64,000 nucleotides of DNA from Hibiscus mutabilis (lineage: Eukaryota > Streptophyta > Magnoliopsida > Malvales > Malvaceae): positions 26,234,969 to 26,298,968 of the forward strand of contig CM033752.1 of the NCBI GenBank assembly GCA_019671005.1, read 5' to 3'. The notes beneath the pieces are model-generated. The model ran no database searches. It was not told the DNA's origin and saw only the letters and a program-made list of their open reading frames with translations. This document shows positions 48,985-59,699 of this stretch, one piece after another (positions within the stretch are counted from its first letter, which is position 1; every line of letters begins with the position of its first letter). The translations under genes and the position numbers were made by a program.

Positions 48985-49437
48985 CAAACCTAACGTTCAT
49001 CGAATCGTTCGATAGAAAATTCGTTTATTTATTAAACGAATGAACATGAACAAGACTTTATGTTCGTTTAATTAAATAAACGAACACGGACAAATGACTT
49101 GTTCGATCATTTACGTTCTTCAACGTTTGACAATTCGTTCGTTTATATTCGTTCGTTTAAATTTATTCGCATATGTCTATTTATATTTATTATTATTCAT
49201 AACAAAAGTATTATATTTAAAAAAAATAAATATATGAAAGAAAAAGAAAAAAATTAAACAATACTTAATGTACGAAACTTCAGACTTTTTAAGAAAAATT
49301 AAACAATACTCGATGTTCACTTGCGTTTGTTTGTGTTCGTTTACGTTCGTTTATCATTTTAACGAACAAACATGAAAGAATACTAACAAACTACATTCTT
49401 TAACAAACGAACACAAACAAGAAATTATGTTCGTGTT
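48985..49437. repeat. GTTCGTTTA / TAAACGAAC rich patch
   Basis: Many copies of (C)GTTCGTTTA and its complement occur in mixed orientation (for example 49005-49090, 49120-49170, 49320-49435), able to form several stems. It ends where the copia-type LTR starts at 49438. It is possibly a MITE remnant; no ends or target duplication were found. Confidence 0.6.
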
Positions 49438-50444
49438 TGTTGAGATAAAGATTTTGATATAACAAGTTGAAAAATGTTTTTGGACTCAATTCAAATATTG
49501 CAAAAATTATTCAAAGTCTAAATAATTTGAAAAATATGTTTGAAATATTTTTGACTTGAACAAATATTTTCAAAGGATTTTAAAAGTAAAAGAACAAGCC
49601 TTCAGTACTAATACCCTATCCCCGGTATCAGTACCAAGTGGCTCGTAACAGTTCGGTCATGACCAGTACTGATACACTCTATTTTGGAAAAAATTCTACT
49701 AGCATCTTTCTGTACCGATACGGAGGCATTTGTACTAGTACGCAAGGGCGAGTATCGATACCTTGATGGCGAGTACATTTAATCCCCGCTTTTTGTGTCT
49801 AACGACTCTTTCTGTTTAAGGCATGTACCGATACCGAGACCCGAGTACCGATACCCACTGCATCAGAAGAGCATTTAATGTTGGAAATTAATTCTCCAAC
49901 AGCTCTAATCAACCCCCAACGTCTAATAACAGTCATGAACTCATTAGAGGACATAAAAGGGGTCTTCAAGCAACTATGGAACAACAAGAAAGCCAACAAC
50001 AACATTCTTTGTATATAGAAATCATTTTTGGGTCTTAATTGTCATATTCTTTGTAGAAAATATTTGTTGAGCCAAATTGTCATTATTTCTCAAGTGTTAG
50101 GATTTTGGGTGTGAGCTTAAGTGTTCAAACAAATTAGCCTTGTGAGGTTTTCTATAGTTTGCTTATTTGTATTTCCTCTTAGGAAGAGAGTTGCTCAAAG
50201 CTTTGGGGTATAAGCTTTGAGGTTTGTAAAGGTTACTCTTGATCCTTGAAAAAGAAAGATAAATTAGTGAATTTGTGGAAAACCCTTAATGGGGATTGAG
50301 TGTAATGGATGTAGACTTGGTTTAGAAGTCGAACCACTATAAATCCTTCATGCAATTTTTATTTTTCATTTGCTTCCACCACTTTCATCATAAAGCCAAT
50401 TCACCTCCTCTTGGCGATTCGGTTGAAGATATTTGAGCTCAACA
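49438..50444 (+). mobile_element. Element C (copia-type), 5' LTR
   Basis: It starts TGTTGAGATAAAG, ends GAGCTCAACA and is 1007 bp long. Its first part matches 51230-51605 and its last part matches the fragment at 3722-4153. It carries a GTACCGATAC cluster at 49615-49860. The primer-binding site TTAGTATCAGAGTGAG at 50446-50461 is a degenerate initiator-Met complement. Confidence 0.85.
49615..49860. repeat. GTACCGATAC cluster in copia-type LTR
   Basis: Sites include CTGTACCGATACGG, GAGTATCGATACC, ATGTACCGATACC and GAGTACCGATACC, spaced about 15-40 bp. The 3' LTR has matching sites at about 51380-51565. Confidence 0.85.
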
Positions 50445-50534
50445 ATTAGTATCAGAGTGAGGTCTCTATCATCGAATTAATATCCTAGAGTCGATTCTCA
50501 AAGAGCTCAAGTCATTTCAACATCAACTGAAGCA

Positions 50535-51060
50535 ATGGCCTCCACTTTCGGTGCTTATTACATTGAAGACTCCCGACCGATCAACAAGCCACCGTTCTTT
50601 AATGGAGCTCACTATTCTTATTGGAAGAATATGATGTAGCTATTTATTGAACTAGTGATATTGGGGCATGAATGAACATCATGGAAGGCTACACCGCTCC
50701 AACTTTCGAGATGAGAGATTGGAGTGAAGCGGAGAACAAGAGATTCCAAACTAATGCAAAGGCCGTGCACGTCTTGTTTTGTACACTTGGTCCTGATGAG
50801 TATGGAAGGGTATCGTCTTGTTCAAATGCCAAAGAGATTTGAGATAAGGTTGAAGTCACTCATGAAGGCACCAACGAAGTAAATGAGACCAAGATCGGTC
50901 TTCTCTACCTTGAGTACGAGAACTTCAAGATGAACACAATGGAAGACGTCAAAGCTATGTTCGATCGATTCTCCACCATTTTCAATAGACTCAAAGGCTA
51001 GGGAGAAGTGATTCTAGAGAACTTTAAAGTAATTTCAAACGCTGTTGTGAATTATTTTTG
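50535..51060 (+). pseudogene. Copia-type gag remnant (element C)
   Basis: From the ATG at 50535 the frame reads RPINKPPFFNGAHYSYWKNM and stops at 50637. In other frames gag continues: KVEVTHEGTNEVNETKIGLL, YENFKMNTMEDVKAMFDRF, STIFNRLKG. This is the typical UBN2-type gag of plant copia elements. There is no zinc knuckle, integrase, RT or RNase H: after about 51060 the sequence passes directly into the region before the polypurine tract. The element therefore carries a decayed gag start only, and could have moved only with proteins from elsewhere, or was deleted after insertion. Confidence 0.8.
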
Positions 51061-51229
51061 ATATAACAAAAAGAGGGAGAGACATGTTTGAAAAAATAAA
51101 TTTCAAAAATAAAAAGGGAAGCTTTAAATATTTTTTAAAAGTATTCTATTTTTTTAAATTATTTTTCTATGGGGGAGATTTTCAAAAATAATTTTTCAAG
51201 TGGTTTTGTTATATCAAAAATGGGGAGAT
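51061..51229 (+). mobile_element. Element C, 3' end of internal region with polypurine tract
   Basis: A region with two GATATAAC/GTTATATC half-sites and purine-rich runs ends in AAAAATGGGGAGAT immediately before the 3' LTR. Confidence 0.75.
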
Positions 51230-51605
51230 TGTTGAGATAAAGATTTTGATATAACAAATTGAAAAATGTTTTTGGATTCAATTAAAATATTGCAAAAATT
51301 ATTCAAATTTCAAATAACTTAAAAAATGTTTTTGAAATGTTTTTGACTTGAACAATATTTTCAAAGGCAAAAATAGGCCTTCAGTACCGGTACCCTATCC
51401 CTGGTATCGATACCAAGTAGCTCATACTGGTACAATCATCACTAGTACCGATATGCTCTATTTTGGAAAAATTCCAGCAGCATCTTTCTGTACCAATACG
51501 GAGGCATTCGTACTGGTACGCAAGGGTGAGTACTGATACCTTGGTGTTGAGTATCGATACGCCCTGCTTTTTGTGTCCAACGGCTCTTTCTATTTAAGTC
51601 AGGTG
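51230..51605 (+). mobile_element. Element C, 3' LTR (truncated)
   Basis: It starts TGTTGAGATAAAG and follows the 5' LTR up to about 51605 (CTATTTAAG); the last ~600 bp are missing. It contains the second GTACCGATAC-type cluster of this element (51380-51565). Confidence 0.8.
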
Positions 51606-51673
51606 CCAAAATCAATATCTTCACTTGCTCCACTTTTGTGCACAATCTCCACATACTCTTCTTTGTATTGCTT

Positions 51674-51995
51674 TTATCTTTGACTTTCATGCACGACTTG
51701 TCCAAGAATCTTATGTTGCACTGATACGGATATAGATACAAGTACATGTATGGAAACTAGAGCAGAAAATGGTAATTTAAAAACTATAGGGTACGGATAC
51801 GATAAAGATATGACAAATATAATTATATTGCTTCCATATTTGAATTTCATGCACGACTTGTCCAAGAATCTTTTATTGCACTGATACAAATATAGATACG
51901 AGTGCCAGTATGAAAACGGGGATAGAAAATGGTAATTTTTAAAATTATAGGGTACGGATACGACAAAGATATGAAAAACATAATTATGTTCTATA
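51674..51995. repeat. Tandem duplication, about 160 bp x 2
   Basis: Both copies (about 51674-51837 and 51838-51995) start near TTTCATGCACGACTTGTCC and share AGAAAATGGTAATTT and TATAGGGTACGGATACGA; they differ by scattered substitutions. No coding function is recognised. Confidence 0.85.
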
Positions 51996-52085
51996 TAAAT
52001 GTAAAAAAAAACAATCATGTATACATGAAATCACACATGTTTGTATATTTATAATCAAATCATGAGAGGACGAGAAGGTCAAAAT

Positions 52086-53218
52086 TGTAACACCCCTTAC
52101 CCGGTCTGAGAGAGAACTGAGTCGGAGAAGTATCAGAGACCAAATTGAAGCATTGAATTTCATATTTCATATAATATTCATGTGATCATGAAATATACAC
52201 ATGTTTCTTGACATTCATGTCATACAAATAATCATGTCATATCACATTAAGTCTTGATTTCATGATTATGGGTCATTTTGTAAAAAAATAAAGTTTGTTA
52301 ATAAACTACAATTTTTAGAAATTTAATATATTTTCAAAAATTAAGACCGAATGCTTGCAATTCATGTCTTATTAGACTTTACTGTAAAATTTCAACTCAT
52401 TTGGAGTTCTAGAACTCGTGTAATTAACCTATTAATTATTTAGGTCTAAAATGTAAAGTTTGAAAGTTTCTTTCAGGCTCATAACCGTTTTTAACTACCT
52501 TCTGTACCGATACTCATGAGATCATACCGTACACTATTAAATTCCCCAAATTCAAGTAACCAATTTTGGTACTGGTACGAGGGCCTGAACCGATACGCTG
52601 AGGTATCGTACCGGTTCTCCATTAGCACATAAAATTCCAGTAGTCAATTTTGGTATCGGTACGGTCTATCGTACTGGTACGTTTTCTCCCAATTAGTCAT
52701 TTTTACCTTGCTGTACCGGTACACACCAAATAGGGTACTGGTACGCCATGCATCAAATTGTAGATTTCATAACTATTTTAATTCAAAACCTACCCAAAAC
52801 ATGTTCAAACCATTTCAAACCTATATACCAAGTTTTTAATATGTTAAACTAACCATACATCGTGTTCATGCACATTTTAGCATACATTTGCATTATTTAT
52901 CCGTGTAAGAGCCATTAGGTTCTTTTTCATGAGACTTACTTGCATAAGTTCATCTACATAGGTTCCATGCATCTTCAAAACCTACCGCTAATTCAGTTGA
53001 CATGCCAAAAACATACTTAAACATGTTTTAACCATATGCCACCATACTAGGAGTTGAGGAGGGCTTGTGTAATGGTTGACTGATCGGTGTGAAAACATTA
53101 CACTATTAGTGCAAGCTACATTATCAATGCAAGAATAAAAACATGGAAATCCTATTTGAATATCAATCTCACGAAGATGATGTATTAAGCTTATACTTAT
53201 GTAACTACAATACAATAC
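52086..53218 (-). mobile_element. Minus-strand gypsy-type LTR fragment (element D)
   Basis: The plus-strand edge TGTAACACCCCTTACCC is the complement of the common LTR end GGGTAAGGGGTGTTACA, so the LTR runs on the minus strand and its 3' terminus is at 52086. It includes a GTACCGATAC-type cluster (52500-52745). Its other end is cut by the LTR at 53219. Confidence 0.6.
52500..52745. repeat. GTACCGATAC-type cluster in LTR D
   Basis: Sites include TGTACCGATACTC, ACTGGTACGAGG, CCGATACGCTGAGG, GGTATCGGTACGG and CTGTACCGGTACAC, about 15-50 bp apart, in both orientations. Confidence 0.75.
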
Positions 53219-54362
53219 TGTAAGAGTGGTAATTGTGGGTGCAATGGTGGTTGCAATAAAAGGATAAAAAAGGTGAATAAATGATTAATTGTGGTAGCAA
53301 TAAAAAGGTGTAATGAAAAATAGAGAAATAAAAGAATAAAGCCTGTATCTCATTGGTTTAGCTCGGCAAAAAGATCAAGTACACTTCGAGGGAAAATGAT
53401 GGTTCAATCAGTAATGAGGTGGTCAGATTGAGTATTAGCTTCTATTTAATCTTCAACCATTGACTCAGGGATGTAGATCAACTTCAACTTTCATCGTAAG
53501 TTGAGACTATAGCCATTCGAACAAGTGGAGCAACTTTCGTTGCATCCAATCAACTTTTGTTGTAAAAACTCATTAATCTGACTTGTCACTACATCCGTCA
53601 ATGTCAGTGGCTAGTTTAATACTCTCATACAAAACGTAAATCAGATCCCAACAATTAAAGCTTAAGAAAAGCCTAACACAAATATATATTAAATTGAATA
53701 AATAGTTTAAACAAGTTCATAAAGCTCCAGAAAATTAAACCATCGTCAAGTTGAGCATAAAATACAAAATAAATCTCCATAAACATCAAAATAAAGAAGA
53801 TTTTAAGAAGATAACAATGTATTTCCTCGATTCAGCACTTGATTCCTCATTTCCTCGGATAGATCTGCCTCACTTCGTCTCGAATCTCCAGAAACAAGCT
53901 TAGGCCGCCATAGAAGGAGGGAGAAAGCTCAGAGGTTGAAGATGATATGAAAAATGAGAAAAGCGTGACTCTCTCTCCTCCAAAACAGTCCTTTTATATG
54001 CCACCCAAGGAATGACACATGTCCTGCAGGTTAATTGCGTTCTCAATGTCGTACAGAATTTGTTATAACAAATTGAACAACTAACAAATTTGTCCTTGTC
54101 CTTAAGCAGGCTGGACAGCTGGCAGATGCAGTGTCGAACTGGCTGCAATGGTGAAAACTTCCTCTGTAGGGGCATTAGTAATACAACAACAATGAGGCAA
54201 AAATAGGCAAAATATACAAAACACAAGCCACTAGAACTAAGTTAGAAAAAAATGCAGAAATAGACATGAAAATGCAGAGAAATTGATGCAATAGACACCA
54301 ATATGGGGACAATTAGACCTATAAATCAAGGAAAAATACATGCTTTTTAAAGAGCTATCACA
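53219..54362 (-). mobile_element. Athila-like element, 3' LTR
   Basis: On the minus strand the segment starts TGTGATAGCTC at 54362, after polypurine-like AATTTAGGAGG, and ends CCACTCTTACA at 53219, about 1.14 kb. The frame at 53900-54226 shows no domain. Boundaries are inferred from TG..CA ends and the polypurine tract; no second LTR is in the window. Confidence 0.5.
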
Positions 54363-55688
54363 CCTCCTAAATTGAGTTTTTACTTGTCCTCAAGTAAGAT
54401 TAAAGCAAGCAACAAGGTCCAACAACAGATAGTAGGCATTCTAGATACTTGAATCATTCTAATTAATCAATAAATCATATGCATCGACAAGAGAGAGAAT
54501 TGCATAACCAACTCCACATCAATAGATAAGCAAGCAATTTGAGAATACTTAACATAATCCCTAACATCTCAAATCCATTCCTCTTATTAGCATTTATTTA
54601 CCACCACACATAATAACACACATATATATATATATATTCTCTTTTTTTCTCTTTTTTTATGTAGTGAGGGATATCGAGTAATGAATGCACCCTAGACCCT
54701 GAGAACTAAGATGTTGTGCAATGAACCCCCATTAACTACTTCATTGTAACGATACACACTCATGCAACTACAACCTTTTGGCCAGATTCATTTTTCTAAC
54801 GCATGCAAATGAGTGTTCCCCCTTAAAGCTACTTTATTTATTTGTTTGCACTCACATTGGAATGCATTTTATTTATACTTAATAAGATATACATATATAG
54901 ATATATACCGCACATGCTAAAACAGGAGAAAGTCATAAAAAAATCAAAGGAGTGATGCAAGATATTCTCCAATCAAACCAATAGATATATCAATACAGAG
55001 CTAAGAAATACAATAATCCATTGTGTATGTCCAACAAACTTATCAATGATTAGAACGATTCAAGATTTACACATTGAATACAAGCAAAAGTTTATTCAAA
55101 ACCAAGTGAACCTTGCATTTGTTTTAAAAAAATTGAAATGGGGGTGCATTTCAACTCCTAGGCATATACCCCTAAACTTAAAGGTTGCATTGTCCCCAAT
55201 GCAAAAGAAAACAAAATGGAATGAGAGAATGCAATGGCAAAAATGTAATGATAAAATGCAATAATAGAATATAGTTACAATGATGAATACAATGCTATTA
55301 CAACTACATGTTATTACAATGATAATGAAAATGTAATGACAATACAGAAATATAAAATGAAATTACACTACACGGAATGCATGCCTACAAAAATTAAAAG
55401 CACCCCAGCTCAATTCTCGGGCTCATGGGTAGGAGGAGGTAGAGCGTCTAATTTTTTTCTTGCTCTTTTTTTCTTCTTTTCTCTTCTTCTTAGACTTGGA
55501 ACGCTTTCTTTTCTTTTCCTTCTTGGGGAGAGAAGTCTCTTCTTCATCGTGTTCATCTTCATCTTCCTTCTCTGGCTCCTCTACCTCATCGGCATCATCG
55601 GCCGCATCCTCAGATAAGATAAACTGTGGTGGTGCCTTGTATAGCACCATTGCAAGAGGGTTCTCCTCTTGTTCATCCACTGGGGGTA
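54363..55688 (-). mobile_element. Athila-like element, 3' part of internal region
   Basis: Minus-strand motifs CTTGAGGACAAGTAAAA (about 54384-54400) and GGGGACAATGCAACC with AAGTTTAGGGG (about 55160-55200) are typical spacers of Athila-type elements downstream of their last ORF. A Lys/Glu-rich frame lies at 55423-55680. Element V inserted at 55689 and cut off the rest. An AT microsatellite lies at about 54621-54636. Confidence 0.5.
55423..55680 (-). CDS. Truncated Lys/Glu-rich ORF of the Athila-like remnant
   Basis: An 85-codon minus-strand frame: an N-terminal part with DEQEENPLAMVLYKAPPQF, an acidic run (about residues 24-48, mostly D and E), then a basic Lys/Arg/Ser run (about 52-80). No domain is recognised. 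It begins only 9 bp from the end of element V, so the true start has probably been cut off and this is a C-terminal fragment. It could be a tail of an Athila ORF or a chance low-complexity frame. Confidence 0.35.
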   Translation of the reverse strand: MDEQEENPLAMVLYKAPPQFILSEDAADDADEVEEPEKEDEDEHDEEETSLPKKEKKRKRSKSKKKRKEEKKSKKKIRRSTSSYP

Positions 55689-57757
55689 TGTAACGCCCTG
55701 AAATTGGGCCTAGATGTGGACCGGATCGGGTAGGTGGTTCGAAAGAATCAGTTTAGGCAATTCGAATAGTTTCGGGAATTAAATCTTATTAAATTGTTTT
55801 TGGTCAAAATAAAATATGGAAAAATGTTAGAAATTACTTAATTAATATTTTAAGTAATTTTGTAAATTCAATTTGGGGTAATTAAATCTGATTTTGGTAC
55901 ATTTTGGTTTAGTGACTAAAATGAAAAGCTTTCAAAACTGTTTTTGGTGACTAAATTGTAAAAGGTTCAAAACTTAGAATCTTTAAAGAGCTATTTGACC
56001 AATATTTTTCATCAAATTTCTCTCTTAATTTAGGCTATTTTAAGGTGTTTTTAAATGGTTTTATAATTAAATAAAGGAGGATTTATTAAAAGGATTTTTA
56101 ATTTGTAAAACCACTTTCTTACATAACTACTTTTCTTCCAACCTTTTTCTCTCAATTTTCTCAGCAACCAAAGTAAGATTTCTGCTTCAAAATTCTTAGG
56201 AAACAATCTTTATTGATTTCCTTTTTGTTTTGTAATTGATTTCTTCAAATCTTGTTGCAAAATCTCTTTGGATTTCAATCAAGTTTTTCAATTAAGGGAG
56301 AAATCAATAATTAGAGGTGATTTTCATTTTTCTCCTCTAATTAAATGTTCTTTATTGAAATTCCCAAGTTATTGATCCTTTTTTTATTGATTTGTGTTAA
56401 GGAATTATGATTTTAATATGGATTTGATAATTAAATTGAGTTTTATATGGAAAATTGTTGGAAATTGATTTGGATCTATTTTGGTGATGAATCGAATTGA
56501 TTTATATCTCTATTTGGATGAGTTTTAATGTTGAAAGAAGTGCTTAATCAATGAAATCCCAAAACTATATGGATTGCTAGTTTTCTAGGTTATTTATAGT
56601 TGGTTTTTGGTGTGATCTTGTTGCTGTAGAGTTGCTGAAGGTATAAGGACGTGTTTGAAGTGTTTTTGGATGTTAATTGATGTTGTTAAGGTGTAGGTTT
56701 TGGCTGGGCTTTGTTTAGATAAGGTTTGGTGATGTTCTTGATAGATTTAGAGAGGTGTTTGATGGATTCTTATGAGGCGAGTTGTGTTTGTTGTTGCTGG
56801 AGGTTTGTGATGCAGAGATGTGTTTTAATCCTCTATTTTTGATTGGGTAAAGCAGGGGAGCTGAATGCTTTACCTTTTGGAGAAGGCGTGAAAGCTTCGG
56901 AAGCTTGATTCGAGTATCGACAAGCAAGCGTTGGATCGTTGGTGAGTGGAAAAGTGTTTTACTACTATTAAAAGGTTTGAAAGGAGTTGTGGGAGTTTAG
57001 ATAAAGTTTGAAATACTTATCTGAGCTCAGAAGTAAGTAGTGGTTGAGCTTTCTCTTGATTTCGATTTTTGCAAAATAAAATCTCATGCAAAATGAAATC
57101 TCATATTTCATGCCTTCATATTAAATCTCATCTCGGCTCAGATTGTTCAAAATTTCCTAGGCATACCGATACACTTGGTAACCATATCGGTACACATACC
57201 GGTATAGTATTTAGCTACTGGAAATCAAATTTTCAAATTATACAAGACCGTAGCGATACGCTTGAGGACCGTATCGGTACGCCTTTGTCTTTATGCACCG
57301 TTGCGATACAGTAGAGGTCCATACCGGTACGCTAGCCGCTAATTTAGTTGAAATGCTTTTTGATGTTTGAAATCTTTGCATTTTGGTCCCAGTTTCTTAA
57401 ATATTCAATTAAATGAGTTTGAATGATTATTTTGAGATGAGATTTAATATGAAGGCATGAAATATGACTAATTTAGGATTGGTAACTTCAATTTGGTAGA
57501 ATTCCTTATAAATATTAAAAATTACATTTTAGTCCCTATAATGTGAATTCGAGTAATTGGATGTCCAATTGGCGCCCAATTGAGTTGTAACTTGAATCCT
57601 AATTAGTATGATCACCCTAAGACTTAAATATGCCTTTAGATAAGATAAAAGAAAAAATGGATTGTTTCAATTGTAATTCTTCAGGGTTTGTCTCGATAAA
57701 CCCTAATATAGCTCGCTCAGTTCGGTCTTGAGACTAGACCGGGTCAAGGGGGTTACA
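55689..57757 (+). mobile_element. Element V, 5' LTR (2.07 kb)
   Basis: It starts TGTAACGCCCTG and ends GGGGGTTACA. It is collinear with 62629-64000, for example GAATAGTTTCGGGAATTAAA near each start. It contains a GTACCGATAC-type cluster at 57160-57335. The primer site TTTGGTGGTACCACAGAC at 57758-57775 is a mutated initiator-Met complement. Confidence 0.9.
57160..57335. repeat. GTACCGATAC-type cluster in LTR of element V
   Basis: Sites include CATACCGATACAC, CATATCGGTACAC, CATACCGGTATAG, CGTAGCGATACGC, CGTATCGGTACGC and CATACCGGTACGC. Confidence 0.85.
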
Positions 57758-58054
57758 TTTGGTGGTACCACAGACAGGTTATGATTGTTGGAAGGTGGGT
57801 TATGGTTTTTTGGTTGATTGGTATTGTATGAATATGTTGTTTGACATGTACAACGATTGAATCTGTGAAATTTTGTTCGATATGTGGTATGTTTGGGTGT
57901 TTAAACTTGGGTTCACATTGCCTTATTACTACTTGGGTTAAATGATTTTGTTTTTAAACAAGAGTGACTTGGATTCTTGTTGCGAGCTGGCCTAACTATT
58001 TTGTTTTATTGCATTATCATGTTTTAAACTCGTATTTCTACGTATAGGGCCAAG

Positions 58055-59150
58055 ATGAGAACTAGAGCTCACATGGGTAGTGTGGTTGATATACATGATG
58101 ATGAGTTGCCTCCTCCTCTACCGATTCCTCCTGCTGGTGTTGGAGTAGAAGGTGGTGCACCTCAGGCACCACAATGACCTATTTTCAGAGATATGACACC
58201 GTTAGTCCAAGTAATGACGGGAGCTTTCCAGGTGATCATAGTTGGAGTGTATGTACCTGCACCAGCGTCTGCAGCTGTTAATACTGGGTTACCCTTGGAG
58301 CATTTGCGTAGCCTGAGTGGTATTGAGTTTAGAGGTTTGGCTCTTAAAGCAACCGAGGAGTGGTTTGCTAGCACAAAAAGAATCTTTGGCAAGATAGAGT
58401 GTACCCATGTACGCAAGTTGGGGTGTATTGTGTCATTGCTTCAGGGTGATGCTTACAGTTAGTGGATAACTATGATCGTGGGCATGGAACTTGCTAATGT
58501 TACGTGGGAATTCTTTTGTGAGGCTTTTTAGAAGAAGTATTTGGGAATTCAATATAAGGATGAGAAGAAGAGAGAGTTCATGGCTTTAGAGCAAGAAAAC
58601 ATGTCTGTTTCTGAGTATGAGATCCAGTTTGCTCGGTTGAGTAAGTATGCTCTTAAATTGGTTTCGAATGAGCGACAGAGGTTTGATCAATTCTATTACG
58701 GGTTGGTCAATGAGGTGAAGACGTATATGATGGCGGCAGACTATACAGATTTTGATGTCCTAGCTTATTGAGCTAAGGACATATAATATAATTTGGGTTT
58801 GTCTATTCATTCTGGGAGTTCTTCATCCGAGAAAAAGAGTGCGGAGTCTGATGTTGTTAAAGATTGTTGTAAGAGGCACAGAGATATAAGGTATCGTCTG
58901 GATCAGAGGTGTGGAGGAAATAGTGCAGGGCATGGATTTTAGGGTTAAAATACCTATGTTGAAGTTCCTGAGTATAGAAGATGTGGCAGACGGCATTCGG
59001 GGAAATACTAGGGAGATTTGGGCACTTTTTAGAGCTGTGGATCGAGGGATCATCTTAGGAGGGATTGTCCACAGTTGGCCAGAGAAGATCAGGCTCATGC
59101 ACCGATTGTTGTAGCACAGAGGGGTTGTGGGGACGGCCGTGGACATTTCT
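58055..59150 (+). pseudogene. Element V gag
   Basis: An ATG at 58055 opens a proline-rich leader (ELPPPLPIPP); in-frame TGA follows near 58175. The same frame continues with GLPLEHLRSLSGIEFRGLAL and WFASTKRIFGKIECT, stops at 58460-58462, then EKKREFMALEQENMSVSEYE and FYYGLVNEVKTYMMAADYTD. A zinc knuckle trace CGSRDHLRRDCP lies near 59033-59068 in another frame; its first cysteine is lost. The family is chromovirus-type gag, closest here to element II. Capsid function is destroyed by at least four stops and a frameshift. Confidence 0.9.
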
Positions 59151-59173
59151 AACGTTGGGATGATGGACAGAGA

Positions 59174-59580
59174 GTGATAGCACATACCGTAGTGGTTCAG
59201 CAAGAGGGCGGTAGACCAGCGAGGGTCTTTGCTCACTATGTAGGGAGGAATGATACTGACGTGATCGCAGGTACCTTTACCTTACAATCTATACCTTTGT
59301 TATCTTTGATTGATTTCGGTTCTACGTATTCCTACATTCTGCATGAGCATGCTTGTTTGTTGGATTTACTTGTAAAGTTGTTAGATGTGGGTAACCAGTT
59401 CCTTTGGTGAGACAGTTGTAGATATGAAGTTTTATAAGAGTTGTCCCTTAGTGGTTCAAAGGTATGTATTTGAGGCTGATTTAATAGAGTTACCATTTCA
59501 CGGTTTCGATGTGATTTTAAGAATAGATTGGTTATCTCAACACAAGGTCGTAATTGATTTTAAGGCCAAGTGAGTATCGC
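59174..59580 (+). pseudogene. Element V aspartic protease
   Basis: The frame from 59174 gives VIAGTFTLQSIPLLSLIDFG then STYSYILHEHACLLDL. The active site normally reads DSG or DTG; here it is DFG, so the catalytic triad is altered. Element II retains DSG. A frameshift near 59395 leads into ADLIELPFHGFDVILRIDWL, the usual end of the protease domain. Confidence 0.85.
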
Positions 59581-59699
59581 TGAAACTTGCCAAGGATTAT
59601 GAGGTTATGGTTGTGGGCGTGAATATTAAATTCATGTCAAATATGGTTTCAGCTTTGGAAGCATGAAAGTTGTTAGAGTATGGAGGTCAAGCATACCTA

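Larger units (their letters stand above)
47496..49437. other. Anonymous DNA with TE scraps
   Basis: No gene is recognised. The first tens of bases are probably element VI internal leader. Open frames at 47539-47748, 48021-48221 and 48218-48445 are short and without known domains, although 48218-48445 is unusually Lys/Met-rich and could be a gene fragment. TGCAACACCCCTAAC near 48793 looks like the end of a minus-strand gypsy-type LTR (TTACA mutated to TTGCA). Telomere-like and GTTCGTTTA-rich patches are listed separately. Confidence 0.4.

Noticed and set aside
55460..55693. Plus-strand Ser/Phe-rich ORFs at 55336-55693
   Set aside because: They are antisense to the Lys/Glu-rich frame and arise from its purine-rich composition.
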